From NCBI RefSeq assembly GCF_900240995.1, contig NZ_LT965955.1, positions 62,001-126,000 on the forward strand: DNA of 64,000 bases, written 5' to 3'. The notes under the pieces are model-generated. The model was not told the origin of the DNA and searched no databases. It saw nothing but the letters and a program-made list of their open reading frames with translations. Source of the stretch: Bacillus sp. Marseille-P3661 (GTDB lineage: Bacteria > Bacillota > Bacilli > Bacillales > Bacillaceae_J). Positions within the stretch are counted from its first letter, which is position 1; each line of letters starts with the position of its first letter. Both the position numbers and the translations under genes were made by a program. This document shows, one piece after another, positions 18,908 through 27,812 of this stretch.

Positions 18908-19813
18908 CTATACACCTAAATAAAGCAACACTATCGGAATTGTCACAATGCTTAAAACTGTAGTAACCAATGTTGTAAATGAAACAAGGTCCGGTTCAGT
19001 GCCGAATTGAACGGCAAATAATGTTGTATTAGCTGCGGCAGGCATGGCCGCTTGTAAAATAAGCACACTTTTTAACAGTGCATTAATAGGCATAAATGAA
19101 ACGAGTAAAACTGCTAAAGCAGGTGAAACAAACATCCGGATTAAAGTAATCGCAGATACATATTGATATGAAACCTTTTTCCTCACAATAGCAGCCAACT
19201 GCATACCGAGAACTAACATAACAGTCGGAATTGCAGCATTCGCAATCAAATCAATAGCCCCCATGAACGGCTCAGGAATTGAAACAGTAAATTGCTGTAA
19301 TATGATACCTGCTAACGCTCCGTGTATGACCGGCATACGAATAACTCGATTAAAAGAATCAGAGAAAGTAGCGGCTTCTTTACCACCAATTGAAGCAAAA
19401 TAAATACCAAGTGTATTCATTAAAAAGGAATGAAAAACCATCATAATAATGGCGTAATCAAAGCCTACTGCTCCAAAAGCAAACAGTACAACAGGGGCTC
19501 CGTAATTACCGGTATTCATAAAAGCCCCACCGAGCATCATCGCCGACATTTGTGGCCTAGAAGCATGTGTAAAGTAGCTGCTTAAAGCAACAATTAAAAT
19601 TAGAGATAGACAATGAATAAGGGCAAAGAGGAAAATATAAAAAAACTCCATCGTTAATTCATGGGTATAAAAGGTCCGAAATGCCAAGAAAGGCGACATC
19701 AGATAAAGTGCAGCCATTGAAATGGAACGAATATCAAAACCAATCATTTTTTGACCAACGAAACCTGTTAAAAAAATTGCAAAAGCTGGTAGGATAATAA
19801 CCAATAATTCCAT
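18908..19813 (-). CDS. AEC family transporter (auxin efflux carrier-like)
   Basis: This 301-aa membrane protein has the 5+5 helix layout of the AEC/bile-acid-sodium-symporter-like fold. It shows the N-terminal AFAIFLTGFVGQKMIGF segment, GAFMNTGNYGAPV in the middle (the conserved N-x-x-N/G crossover motif) and LQAAMPAAANTTLFAVQFG near the C-terminus. Bacterial AEC members export or import organic acids such as malate or malonate. The substrate here cannot be told. The gene stands alone; a weak GGAG lies 12 nt before the ATG. Confidence 0.92.
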   Translation of the reverse strand: MELLVIILPAFAIFLTGFVGQKMIGFDIRSISMAALYLMSPFLAFRTFYTHELTMEFFYIFLFALIHCLSLILIVALSSYFTHASRPQMSAMMLGGAFMNTGNYGAPVVLFAFGAVGFDYAIIMMVFHSFLMNTLGIYFASIGGKEAATFSDSFNRVIRMPVIHGALAGIILQQFTVSIPEPFMGAIDLIANAAIPTVMLVLGMQLAAIVRKKVSYQYVSAITLIRMFVSPALAVLLVSFMPINALLKSVLILQAAMPAAANTTLFAVQFGTEPDLVSFTTLVTTVLSIVTIPIVLLYLGV

Positions 19814-20124
19814 CTACATTTTCATCTCCATTTAACAAACTACTATTATATAAAACTACCACAACGCCTTACATCTCGGGTTATAAATTCATAATATTAC
19901 AAAAAAGCGGAGAGAACTAGTCATTCTCTCTGTTTTAATACTAAAATTTTTTTACCCTTTTTATTTAATTTAAAAAGCGGGTATTTAGACTGTTCATTAT
20001 TAAATACTCTTAAAACATCTTCACATTTACTTTTATGCACAAATGTATAAAATAGTATTAGCTGGAATGCAGTATAACCTAGTTTACACTAAGGAAAGCT
20101 AGTACAAAAATAGGATGGTATACA
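19814..20124. other. Divergent intergenic region (AEC / MFS)
   Basis: This 311-bp gap between divergently transcribed genes must contain both promoters. A hairpin at about 19906-19935 (AGAGAGAA/TTCTCTCC) has T-runs on both sides. I recognise no further elements or regulator site. Confidence 0.55.
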
Positions 20125-21378
20125 ATGAACTCATCAAATGGAGTTGAAAATTGGAAGAAAGATATTACATTTTTTTTGCTTAGTCAAACGATATCACTGT
20201 TTGGCTCATCATTAGTTCAATATGCAATTTTTTGGTATATTACATTAAATACTAAATCCGGTTTCATGATGATGATCTCAATTATTTGCGGTTTTATACC
20301 AACCTTTTTTCTTTCGCCTATAGCCGGCGTATGGGCGGACCGCTTTAATCGGAAATTACTTATCATTTTAGCAGATGGCTTAATAGCGATTTCTACGTTA
20401 TTGCTGGCTATCTTGTTTTTAATGGGTTATGACTCACTTTGGCTACTATTTGTAATGTCCGCAATACGTGCAATCGGAACTGGCATTCAAACCCCGGCAG
20501 TTGGAGCTATTTTGCCGCAGATCGTGCCAGCAAATAAACTTACAAAGGTAAATGGCATAAACGGTAGTATTCAAGCGTTTGTTATGCTTGTTGCACCAAT
20601 GGTAAGTGCTGCATTACTGACAATGACATCACTAGTAACTATCTTCTTTATTGACGTAATAACGGCTGCCCTTGCAATTGTCACTTTGTTAACTCTGTTG
20701 CAAATTTCATCCCATAAAAAGGGATTACAAAACCAACACAGCAGTTATTTCAGTGATTTACAACAGGGAATTCGTTATATAAAAAACCATGAATTTTTAG
20801 TGAAGTTTTTTCTGTTCTTTGCATTTTTCTTTATTCTAGTTGCACCCGCTGCTTTTCTAACGCCACTCCAGGTTGCCCGAAGTTTTGGTGATGAAGTATG
20901 GCGTTTAACATCCATCGAAATTACCTTTTCAATAGGGATGATGGTAGGTGGAGGACTTATGGCAGCCTGGGGAGGCTTTAGAAACAGAATACATACAATG
21001 ACGCTCGCGAGTGTTATGATTGGTGCTTGTACATTTGCATTAGGAATGATTCCAGTTTATTGGATTTACTTAATTTTTATGTTTTTTACCGGTGTTGCGA
21101 TGCCTATTTTTAATACGCCGTCTACAGTATTACTACAAGAGAAAGTTGAAGTGGATTTTCAAGGAAGAATATTTGGTGTATTTGGGATGATTTCAACCTC
21201 AATGATGCCTTTAGGTATGCTTGTATTTGGTCCAATTGCAGACATTATAAAGATAGAATGGCTCCTTATAGGAACCGGTCTATTAATGTTTATCCAAGGC
21301 TTTTTCTTATTAGGCAGTAAGGTATTACTAAAAGCTGGAATGCCAATTGTAAATGATGATGGTAAGATTGCAAATTAA
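20125..21378 (+). CDS. MFS transporter (macrolide-efflux-like)
   Basis: This 417-aa protein has 12 predicted membrane helices. The loop 2-3 signature GVWADRFNRKLLII (about residues 71-84) and the second-half TPSTVLLQEKVEVDFQGRIFG motif are typical of the DHA3/MefA-like drug-efflux MFS branch. AGGATGGT precedes the ATG. It is intact, unlike the other MFS gene at 13.3-14.5 kb. A strong terminator follows. It runs head-on to replication, in a run of plus-strand accessory genes. The substrate is not known. Confidence 0.93.
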   Translation: MNSSNGVENWKKDITFFLLSQTISLFGSSLVQYAIFWYITLNTKSGFMMMISIICGFIPTFFLSPIAGVWADRFNRKLLIILADGLIAISTLLLAILFLMGYDSLWLLFVMSAIRAIGTGIQTPAVGAILPQIVPANKLTKVNGINGSIQAFVMLVAPMVSAALLTMTSLVTIFFIDVITAALAIVTLLTLLQISSHKKGLQNQHSSYFSDLQQGIRYIKNHEFLVKFFLFFAFFFILVAPAAFLTPLQVARSFGDEVWRLTSIEITFSIGMMVGGGLMAAWGGFRNRIHTMTLASVMIGACTFALGMIPVYWIYLIFMFFTGVAMPIFNTPSTVLLQEKVEVDFQGRIFGVFGMISTSMMPLGMLVFGPIADIIKIEWLLIGTGLLMFIQGFFLLGSKVLLKAGMPIVNDDGKIAN

Positions 21379-21389
21379 TTAATTAGAAT

Positions 21390-21412
21390 AGGAGCTGCAT
21401 TTCGCAGCTCCT
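21390..21412 (+). terminator. Terminator after the MFS gene
   Basis: AGGAGCTGC pairs with GCAGCTCCT around a 5-nt loop, followed by ATTGCTTTT. Confidence 0.85.
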
Positions 21413-21520
21413 ATTGCTTTTCTAAAAATAAACTCCAGATATACTTTTAATCTGTAAATTTTTTATTGTTTCTAGAATATAATGAACCATATCTTTCAAT
21501 TGAAATTATGGGGGGCATTG

Positions 21521-22138
21521 ATGTACAGAAAGAGATTGCAATTTTACTTGAATGAAAATAGGGCTAGGGGGGTATCCCTTTTTAAGAGGATACTATTTAT
21601 CTTTATCGGTGCTTTTCTTGTGTCTGCATCACTAGAACTATTTTTAGTAGAAAATTACATAATTGACGGTGGCTTAGTCGGTGTTAGTATCATGATTTCC
21701 CACTTTACAAACCATGAGGTAGGTTCAATTCTTCTTTTACTAAATTCACCCTTTTTATTTGTGGGATACTATTTGATCGGAAGGCGTTTTATCCTGCTAA
21801 GCCTATTTTCCATTGTTTCTTTAGGATTGGGCAACTTTATGCTTGAACCATTTCATGCTATAACAAATAACCCCATGCTAGTTATCATAATTGGCGGACT
21901 ATTCTTGGGATTAGGGGTAGGAACTATTATTCGTTATGGTGGTTCATTAGATGGAACTGAAATTTTAGCTATTTTGTTTAGCAGGCAATCAAAATTAACT
22001 ATCGGTCAATACATACTGCTTTTTAACTTTATAATATTCGGCAGTACAGTATTTGTCTTCGGACTAGTAGAAGCAATTTATTCTTTAGCAACTTTTGTTG
22101 TAGCATATAAAACAATTGATCTAGCAATTAGCTTATGA
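21521..22138 (+). CDS. YitT family membrane protein, short form
   Basis: This protein is 205 aa from ATG 21521, which follows GGGGGG at 6 nt; an earlier in-frame ATG at 21482 has no ribosome site. It has five or six membrane helices with YitT-family features (FLVENYIIDGGLVGVSIMIS near residue 40; GGSLDGTEILAIL near residue 143). Full-length YitT proteins are about 280-290 aa, with a cytosolic DUF2179 domain after the last helix. Here the reading frame stops at YKTIDLAISL, exactly where that domain should start. It is either a natural short form or a truncated gene. Function unknown. Confidence 0.82.
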   Translation: MYRKRLQFYLNENRARGVSLFKRILFIFIGAFLVSASLELFLVENYIIDGGLVGVSIMISHFTNHEVGSILLLLNSPFLFVGYYLIGRRFILLSLFSIVSLGLGNFMLEPFHAITNNPMLVIIIGGLFLGLGVGTIIRYGGSLDGTEILAILFSRQSKLTIGQYILLFNFIIFGSTVFVFGLVEAIYSLATFVVAYKTIDLAISL

Positions 22139-22205
22139 GTTTGTTGTTTTGTTTGGGTCTACCTGCATAACTTCCTTACCGCAGACTCTTTGTTCTTTCT
22201 CATAT

Positions 22206-23510
22206 TTAAAACCCTGCTAGTGTTTTAGCATATTCAAGTGGTGTTCTCATTTGTTTATAATAGATCCTTTTGGGAAGGCTTACGTACTCAAAACCATAGC
22301 AAATTTGTAATTCAATAAGCCATATATGATGATTTTTATCGATAATGACATCGAAGGCAACGTCCGCGATATGAATTCCATTGCTTTCAGCTATTTCGCA
22401 TGCTTCTTTACACAAAATGAATAACTTATTTATTATATGTTTTGTTTGGCGAATATTCATTTTATAAAGCGTTCGTAACGCCTTTCGTCCCTCTATCAGC
22501 CGACTTCTATTTTTGTAATTTGTATTAATAGAGTTTTCCTTCGACACCTTTGCGAAAAAACCAGGAGTCGACCACTGCATATTTTTGTCTTTTTGCATAT
22601 ATATACGAAAGTCAATATGACGATTATCAATCGCAAATGGAACCGGTTGCTGAATAATATACGGAGTCTTGCTCCGAAATGAATGTAAGAGTCTCCGGAT
22701 ACTCTTTGTTGATTGGTTTGGCTTACTTCTATTCTCTGTGTCTCTAACTACATAATGGGAGTCTCCTTTTTGAACATAAATAATTCCTTTGCCATTTGCT
22801 AAATTAAATGGTTTCAAATAAACTGCACCATATTTGTCTATCATATGTTTAAAATCAGCAAAATCTTTAAGTAACCGTGTTTCAGGAAGGCTGTTAGCCG
22901 TTAGTTCCCGCTCTGAAAAGAACTGATATTGAGTCCATTTATCAATATAACCTGAATTCATAATGTTATTACCAACAATAGACTGTAAACTATTGAAAAT
23001 CGGGGTTGTTAGTTTTTTAGTTCGATTTAAAACTACGTTCGGATAAGGAAAAGTTCCCTTTAACCACTGGTGTTTAACTTTTCCGCGGCCAATATAGCCA
23101 TAACCTTCGATTCTTTTATTCTTTAAATCAATTCCGGAAGAATGGCAAATATAGATTAAACCTTTCAGAAACGGATATTGCCTTAGCCTCGTTTCATTAA
23201 TCTTTAATATATCATTTGGATCACCTGCGTACTCTTGGACAATTATTGCGATTACAGGGCCTATATTCACATAGTTATTTTTAATTTGTATTTCATATGG
23301 AATATTTTGAGGAATTGTAAATTGATTTGATATAAATCTCGAAAGTCCAATTTCATTACGCTTCAGTTTGTTATTAATTACAAGCCTAAAGCTTTTTTGG
23401 AATGCTCCTATACAAAGGACAATTTCATCATTCAATATGTTTGAATTTATTAATGCATCCTCATGAAAATGAATACACCCATCGTCAGTATCAAGCCATT
23501 TTATTTGCAA
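22206..23510 (-). CDS. YheC/YheD family ATP-grasp protein (spore-coat associated type)
   Basis: This 434-aa protein resembles YheC/YheD, ATP-grasp-like proteins linked to the Bacillus endospore coat. The C-terminal half (about residues 200-430) holds the ATP-grasp elements: AVYLKPFNLANGKGIIYVQ (lysine contacting ATP), QQPVPFAIDNRHIDFRIYMQ, and IADVAFDVIIDKNHHIWLIELQ with metal-binding Asp/Glu. The N-terminal part is a beta-rich region. Several paralogues per genome are usual in Bacillaceae. The reaction and substrate are not known. Convergent with the YitT gene 67 bp away. Confidence 0.9.
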   Translation of the reverse strand: MQIKWLDTDDGCIHFHEDALINSNILNDEIVLCIGAFQKSFRLVINNKLKRNEIGLSRFISNQFTIPQNIPYEIQIKNNYVNIGPVIAIIVQEYAGDPNDILKINETRLRQYPFLKGLIYICHSSGIDLKNKRIEGYGYIGRGKVKHQWLKGTFPYPNVVLNRTKKLTTPIFNSLQSIVGNNIMNSGYIDKWTQYQFFSERELTANSLPETRLLKDFADFKHMIDKYGAVYLKPFNLANGKGIIYVQKGDSHYVVRDTENRSKPNQSTKSIRRLLHSFRSKTPYIIQQPVPFAIDNRHIDFRIYMQKDKNMQWSTPGFFAKVSKENSINTNYKNRSRLIEGRKALRTLYKMNIRQTKHIINKLFILCKEACEIAESNGIHIADVAFDVIIDKNHHIWLIELQICYGFEYVSLPKRIYYKQMRTPLEYAKTLAGF

Positions 23511-23699
23511 CTAACTCACCACACATTAGTTATTTATATTACTATGTGTATGATAGCTTGGCTAAAGTGGATAGATATATATCTTGATAGTTATAAAAAC
23601 AAACTTATTCACTATAAGATTCTAGTATCTATGGAAGTGGTGTTAAGGCAAAGCTAAAGTATTTAACCGAGCAGGAACCTACAAGATTACAAAATCAGC

Positions 23700-23957
23700 T
23701 TATTTGCGGGCCTTCCCCCAGTTTCGATCTCTTAACCGATCAACAATATTCATATCTCTACGGTGTGCTTGTTCTTTTTCTGAAAACAACTCATCTTTTT
23801 CTACTGTTTCAATTTGTTGATACTTTTCAGAGATCATATTCCTGATCAATTGGCTTTGACTAATTGTGACTTTAAACCTTTGAAAGTGCTGCTCTCTTAA
23901 CATCTCAATTTGCATTAATTCATCTTTTGAAACCCGTAAAGTAATCGTCTTATACAT
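23700..23957 (-). CDS. Small ribbon-helix-helix-like protein
   Basis: The protein is 85 aa from ATG 23957, which has an excellent ribosome site (AGGAGGG). A longer frame to 24023 adds a hydrophobic run without such a site. It reads YKTITLRVSKDELMQIEMLR, then a helical region SQSQLIRNMISEKY, followed by a highly charged tail ending GKARK. The short strand followed by two helices suggests a ribbon-helix-helix DNA-binding or antitoxin-like fold. No toxin partner is adjacent. An inverted repeat upstream (24067-24089) is a possible operator. I do not recognise a named family. Confidence 0.6.
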   Translation of the reverse strand: MYKTITLRVSKDELMQIEMLREQHFQRFKVTISQSQLIRNMISEKYQQIETVEKDELFSEKEQAHRRDMNIVDRLRDRNWGKARK

Positions 23958-24066
23958 TTCTATCCCTCCTAATATAAAGGATAGGACAAATCTAGTAAAA
24001 AAACAGTCGATTACTGATGACATTTATTAGCTTTTATCGTTACATATTGTCCGATATTATGCCTTT

Positions 24067-24089
24067 ATTAGTCCAATATATCGACTAAT
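24067..24089. promoter_or_regulatory. Candidate operator (inverted repeat)
   Basis: ATTAGTC and GACTAAT are separated by 9 nt, about 110 bp upstream of the small ribbon-helix-helix-like gene. It could be that protein's own binding site; this is inference. Confidence 0.3.
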
Positions 24090-24131
24090 ACCCCCTTGTA
24101 TAACAAGGAGGTATATGACATTATTAATTTA

Positions 24132-24758
24132 TTATGAAAGTACAGCCTTAAATTCCCCTAAAAGTTGATTTCCCCACAGTAATGAGAACTTGTCATTGCT
24201 ACAAACTTGACCAACACCTTCTGGAGTTCCTGTGAAGATAATATCGCCCTCACCAAGTCCAAAGTGTAAAGCGGAAAAGTCAATGATAGTTTGGAAGTCA
24301 AACAACATATTAGATATATTACCTACCTGCACTCGTTCCCCATTAATTAACAATGAAAAGTCTGTCTTTCTACATTCTTCAATCCCCGGGAAAGGAATCC
24401 ACTTACTTAGAGCAGCGGAGTTTGGGAACCCTTTAGCGAGCAGCCATGGGTGGCCTTTCTTCTTTAATTCACTTTGAACATCACGTAAAGTAAAATCTAT
24501 TCCGATTGCCATGGCATCGACAATGTCATCTACTGCCATACCTTTCTCATAACCTTTACTAATACGAATAACCAATTCTGTTTCAAAGTGAACAGAGCCA
24601 CGATTATTTGGTAAATACACATCCTGCCCATTTGCTAAAACAAGAGAATGTGTTGGTTTTGAAAACAAAAATGGCGAAGAAGGAATCTCGTTATTTAACT
24701 CCTTTGCATGTAGCGCATAGTTACGTCCAACACAATATATGTTTTTTATATTTTCCAT
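24132..24758 (-). CDS. Fumarylacetoacetate hydrolase family protein
   Basis: This 208-aa protein is a single FAH domain. It opens with IYCVGRNYALHAKEL, has FETELVIRI (metal-binding Glu pair), DVQSELKKKGHPWLLAKGF (catalytic loop with conserved Lys) and closes with GDIIFTGTPEGVG, all hallmarks of the FAH family. Members hydrolyse C-C bonds of acylpyruvates or decarboxylate oxaloacetate. The short length suits the acylpyruvase/oxaloacetate-tautomerase-like group. A hairpin (CCTCCTTGT/ACAAGGGGG, 24091-24111) follows the gene. It is monocistronic, with no aromatic-degradation neighbours that would fix the substrate. Confidence 0.92.
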   Translation of the reverse strand: MENIKNIYCVGRNYALHAKELNNEIPSSPFLFSKPTHSLVLANGQDVYLPNNRGSVHFETELVIRISKGYEKGMAVDDIVDAMAIGIDFTLRDVQSELKKKGHPWLLAKGFPNSAALSKWIPFPGIEECRKTDFSLLINGERVQVGNISNMLFDFQTIIDFSALHFGLGEGDIIFTGTPEGVGQVCSNDKFSLLWGNQLLGEFKAVLS

Positions 24759-24981
24759 ATTTATCTCCTTTTTAAATTATTACATATAGTATACCGAATC
24801 TCTACTCTTTCGGAAATGTAAATCTCGTGGCCAATCAACTAGTTGGCTTTTCTTTTATTATCCCTCTCATTACTTTAGTAATAATTATAGGTACAGGGAC
24901 AGCTAATTCTTGATAGCATTTATTAACATTTATCGTAGTTTATTGTCAGTTATTACACTTTAATGCGCAGTTTTGTACTAA

Positions 24982-25686
24982 TTAATCCAAGGTGACACTT
25001 ATTCTTTTACTACATTCCTGCCAAGAACTAGCATAACGTCTACCAAATTCCCGAAGTGACTTTGCATTAAAATGTAGTAAGTCCCCATTATCAACCAAGC
25101 CCTTGGCAGATACGAAAGCAAAGTTTTTTTCTTCACTTGCTATTTCTTCTAAATCCTTGTTTACCAAGTGTGAATAAGAACACTCATTATGATTAACTAA
25201 AAACTCTCCTAATTCTCCGAGGACGGTTGGGACATTAGTGATACCTATGTCAGTGAATAATGAATTTATAAAAGGCAAGAATCGTTCTTTATAACTTCCT
25301 GCTGTTTCTAAGAGATCAGAATCACTTTCTCCCTAATGCCATAAAACACCTTTTAAACGACTTGTTTCTAGCGCTTCAACTGTTTTATCAACAGCATTAG
25401 TATATAGATATTCCCCTTTTTGCCATTCACGGAGCGCTGTTCCACCAAATGCACAGGGGATACACCCAATTTTTCTACCAAATTTTCTTTGCAGGCTATC
25501 AGCAAAGCTCATTCCTAACCCTATGCCAGCTAACTCTGGTTTATCATCATGTAACGGCTCGTTTGCAATCACCCAATTTGAGTCAGTAAACATTAAAATG
25601 TCCTTATTTTCGATAGGTTCCACTTCCTGTAAAAGCCCTCTCCCTGCCATATTTGATTGTCCAATCAAAAGAAAAGAATTTATCAT
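24982..25686 (-). pseudogene. Sialate O-acetylesterase-like (SASA) esterase, interrupted by one amber codon
   Basis: One frame of about 234 codons spans the region and is broken only by a TAG at 25333-25335. Before it: FLLIGQSNMAGRG, the GQSNMAG block with the nucleophilic Ser of the SGNH/SASA family. The break is at VLWH-stop-GESDSD, where the family has WHQGESD, so a CAG to TAG change is the simplest reading. After it, PTVLGELGEF and LLHFNAKSLREFGRRY (with the catalytic His) complete the domain. Such enzymes remove acetyl groups from sugars. It lies just downstream of the sugar ABC operon, after that operon's terminator. Confidence 0.9.
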
Positions 25687-25713
25687 AATACACCTCTTTC
25701 AACCTATTAGAAA

Positions 25714-25731
25714 AGCCCCTAAAAAGGGGCT
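25714..25731 (-). terminator. Terminator of the sugar ABC operon
   Basis: AGCCCCT pairs with AGGGGCT around a 4-nt loop on the minus strand, followed by TTTTCT. It lies 7 bp beyond the ATPase stop codon. Confidence 0.85.
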
Positions 25732-25737
25732 AATTGA

Positions 25738-26835
25738 TTAACGAATTCTCTTTTCAGTTTCCTTATCAAAGAAATGGACTTTGTTCATATCTATTGCCAG
25801 TTCAATAGTTTGGCCTGCCGTAATATGTGTGCGTGAGTCAACTCTAGCAGTTAAATTCTGACCTTGAATGGAAGAATAAATCATCGTTTCTGCACCCGTT
25901 AACTCGGTAACATCTACATTAATTTTAATAGTTGAACCTCGAGATGCATCAATAAATACTAGTTCATCATGGAAATCTTCTGGTCTAACTCCTAAAACAA
26001 CTTCTTTTCCGACATAACCTTGTTCCTTGAGTACTTCCATTTTCCCTTCAGGTACTTCGATAGATTCTTCCCCAATAACAAACTTTCCATTTTCAAGCTT
26101 ACCAGTAAACATGTTCATGGAAGGTGAGCCGATAAAGGTTCCTACAAATATATTATCTGGGTTATTATATACTTCCTTTGGTGTTCCTACTTGTTGAATA
26201 ACACCATCTTTTATAATAACGATACGAGTTGCCATCGTCATTGCTTCCGTCTGATCATGTGTTACATAAATAGTTGTTGTTCCTAAACGACGATGAAGTT
26301 TCACAATTTCAGCACGCATTTGAACGCGAAGTTTAGCATCAAGGTTCGATAAAGGCTCATCCATCAAGAATACTTTTGCATCCCTTACAATCGCACGTCC
26401 AAGGGCAACACGTTGGCGTTGACCCCCAGATAAAGCTTTAGGTTTGCGCTTTAAATATTCCTCAAGTCCTAGTATTTTTGCAGCATCCTTTACACGACGA
26501 TCTATTTCATCTTTAGGAACTTTGCGGAGTTTTAACCCAAACGCCATATTACCATATACAGTCATATGCGGATAAAGTGCATAGTTTTGAAAAACCATGG
26601 CGATATCTCGATCTTTTGGAGAAACATCGTTTACGCGTGTTTCATCAATAAAGAAATCACCTTTAGAAATATCCTCAAGTCCAGCTATCATTCTAAGAGT
26701 TGTTGATTTCCCACAACCAGATGGACCAACAAAGACAATAAACTCTTTATCCTTAATATGCAGATTGAAATCCTCTACAGCCGTTACGTTGTTATCATAT
26801 ATTTTGTATATATTGTTTAATTTTAATTCTGCCAT
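25738..26835 (-). CDS. Sugar ABC transporter ATP-binding protein (MsmX/UgpC type)
   Basis: This ATPase is 365 aa from ATG 26835, preceded by GGGAGGCAGAAAG; a longer frame to 26868 is not supported. Walker A is GPSGCGKST (about residues 37-45), the ABC signature is LSGGQRQRVALGRAI, and Walker B is KVFLMDEPLSNLDA. The C-terminal third is a TOBE/regulatory domain (VVLGVRPEDF) typical of MalK/UgpC/MsmX. MsmX-type ATPases in Bacilli can serve several carbohydrate importers. It follows the two permeases with a 158-bp gap, so it may be expressed both with them and separately. Confidence 0.96.
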   Translation of the reverse strand: MAELKLNNIYKIYDNNVTAVEDFNLHIKDKEFIVFVGPSGCGKSTTLRMIAGLEDISKGDFFIDETRVNDVSPKDRDIAMVFQNYALYPHMTVYGNMAFGLKLRKVPKDEIDRRVKDAAKILGLEEYLKRKPKALSGGQRQRVALGRAIVRDAKVFLMDEPLSNLDAKLRVQMRAEIVKLHRRLGTTTIYVTHDQTEAMTMATRIVIIKDGVIQQVGTPKEVYNNPDNIFVGTFIGSPSMNMFTGKLENGKFVIGEESIEVPEGKMEVLKEQGYVGKEVVLGVRPEDFHDELVFIDASRGSTIKINVDVTELTGAETMIYSSIQGQNLTARVDSRTHITAGQTIELAIDMNKVHFFDKETEKRIR

Positions 26836-26993
26836 CTTTCTGCCTCCCTTTTTCGAAAGCTCTTCCATTTATGGCTAATTATCAGTAGTCTTATAATCTA
26901 TTATTTAAAAATTTAAATATATTTTTTAAAGTCGGACAATTATTTTAATATTAAGGACGGTCTTTCCCGTATGTAGGGTAAAAGATGCTCCCT

Positions 26994-27812
26994 CTATTGT
27001 TTTATCCCTCCGGTAAGCATTCCCTTTTCAAAATATCTTTGTAAAACGAAAAATAAGAATAATGGCGGCAGGACCGCAAGTATGGATGCAGCCATTAAAT
27101 TATTCCATTCAACTCCATACTGAGACATAAAACTATATAAGCCATAAGGTAATGTTCTCATTTCCTCTGATCTTGTTAATGTTAAAGCAAAGACAAATTC
27201 ATCCCATGCCATAATAAATGAAAATATAGCAGTTGAGATAAGCCCCTGATAGGAAAGGGGAAGTGTTATCTTTCGAAAAGCCTGCCATCTCGTTGCCCCA
27301 TCAACCATGGCTGCCTCCTCTAATTCCTTAGGTATTCCCTTATAAAATGCAGTCATGATCCAAGTACAAAATGGCAACGTAAATGTGACATAAGCCAAAA
27401 TTAAACCTATGTAGCTATCAATTAAGTTTAAATTTGTCATAATTGAAAAAATCGGCATTAGTAAAATAACACCTGGCAGCATTTGTGCACATAAAAAACC
27501 AGTCAAAAGTACCTTTCTTCCTTTAAACTTAAATCTTGCAAACCCGTAGCCCGCTAGACTGGACAGTGCAACCGAAATAATAGTTGTTACAATCGCTACG
27601 ATGAAACTATTAGTAATATATCCACGTAAAGAATCAATTTGAAGGACATGTGCAAATGCACTAAAATTTATTTGTTCTGGGATTAATTTAGGGTTTAATG
27701 AGAAAATTTCACTCGAAGACTTCAACGATGTAGAGACCATCCACAATACCGGGAAAATCATAATGAGTGAATATAAAGTAATAGTACAATACCAAATTAA
27801 TCGCTTACTCAA
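26994..27812 (-). CDS. Carbohydrate ABC transporter permease (MalG type)
   Basis: This 272-aa protein has six membrane helices. The EAA loop EEAAMVDGATRWQAFRKITLPL (about residues 170-191) contacts the ATPase. It belongs to the MalG/binding-protein-dependent inner-membrane family. Its start overlaps the upstream permease by 4 bp (ATGA), showing translational coupling. It is the second permease of the importer whose binding protein is upstream. Confidence 0.95.
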   Translation of the reverse strand: MSKRLIWYCTITLYSLIMIFPVLWMVSTSLKSSSEIFSLNPKLIPEQINFSAFAHVLQIDSLRGYITNSFIVAIVTTIISVALSSLAGYGFARFKFKGRKVLLTGFLCAQMLPGVILLMPIFSIMTNLNLIDSYIGLILAYVTFTLPFCTWIMTAFYKGIPKELEEAAMVDGATRWQAFRKITLPLSYQGLISTAIFSFIMAWDEFVFALTLTRSEEMRTLPYGLYSFMSQYGVEWNNLMAASILAVLPPLFLFFVLQRYFEKGMLTGGIKQ

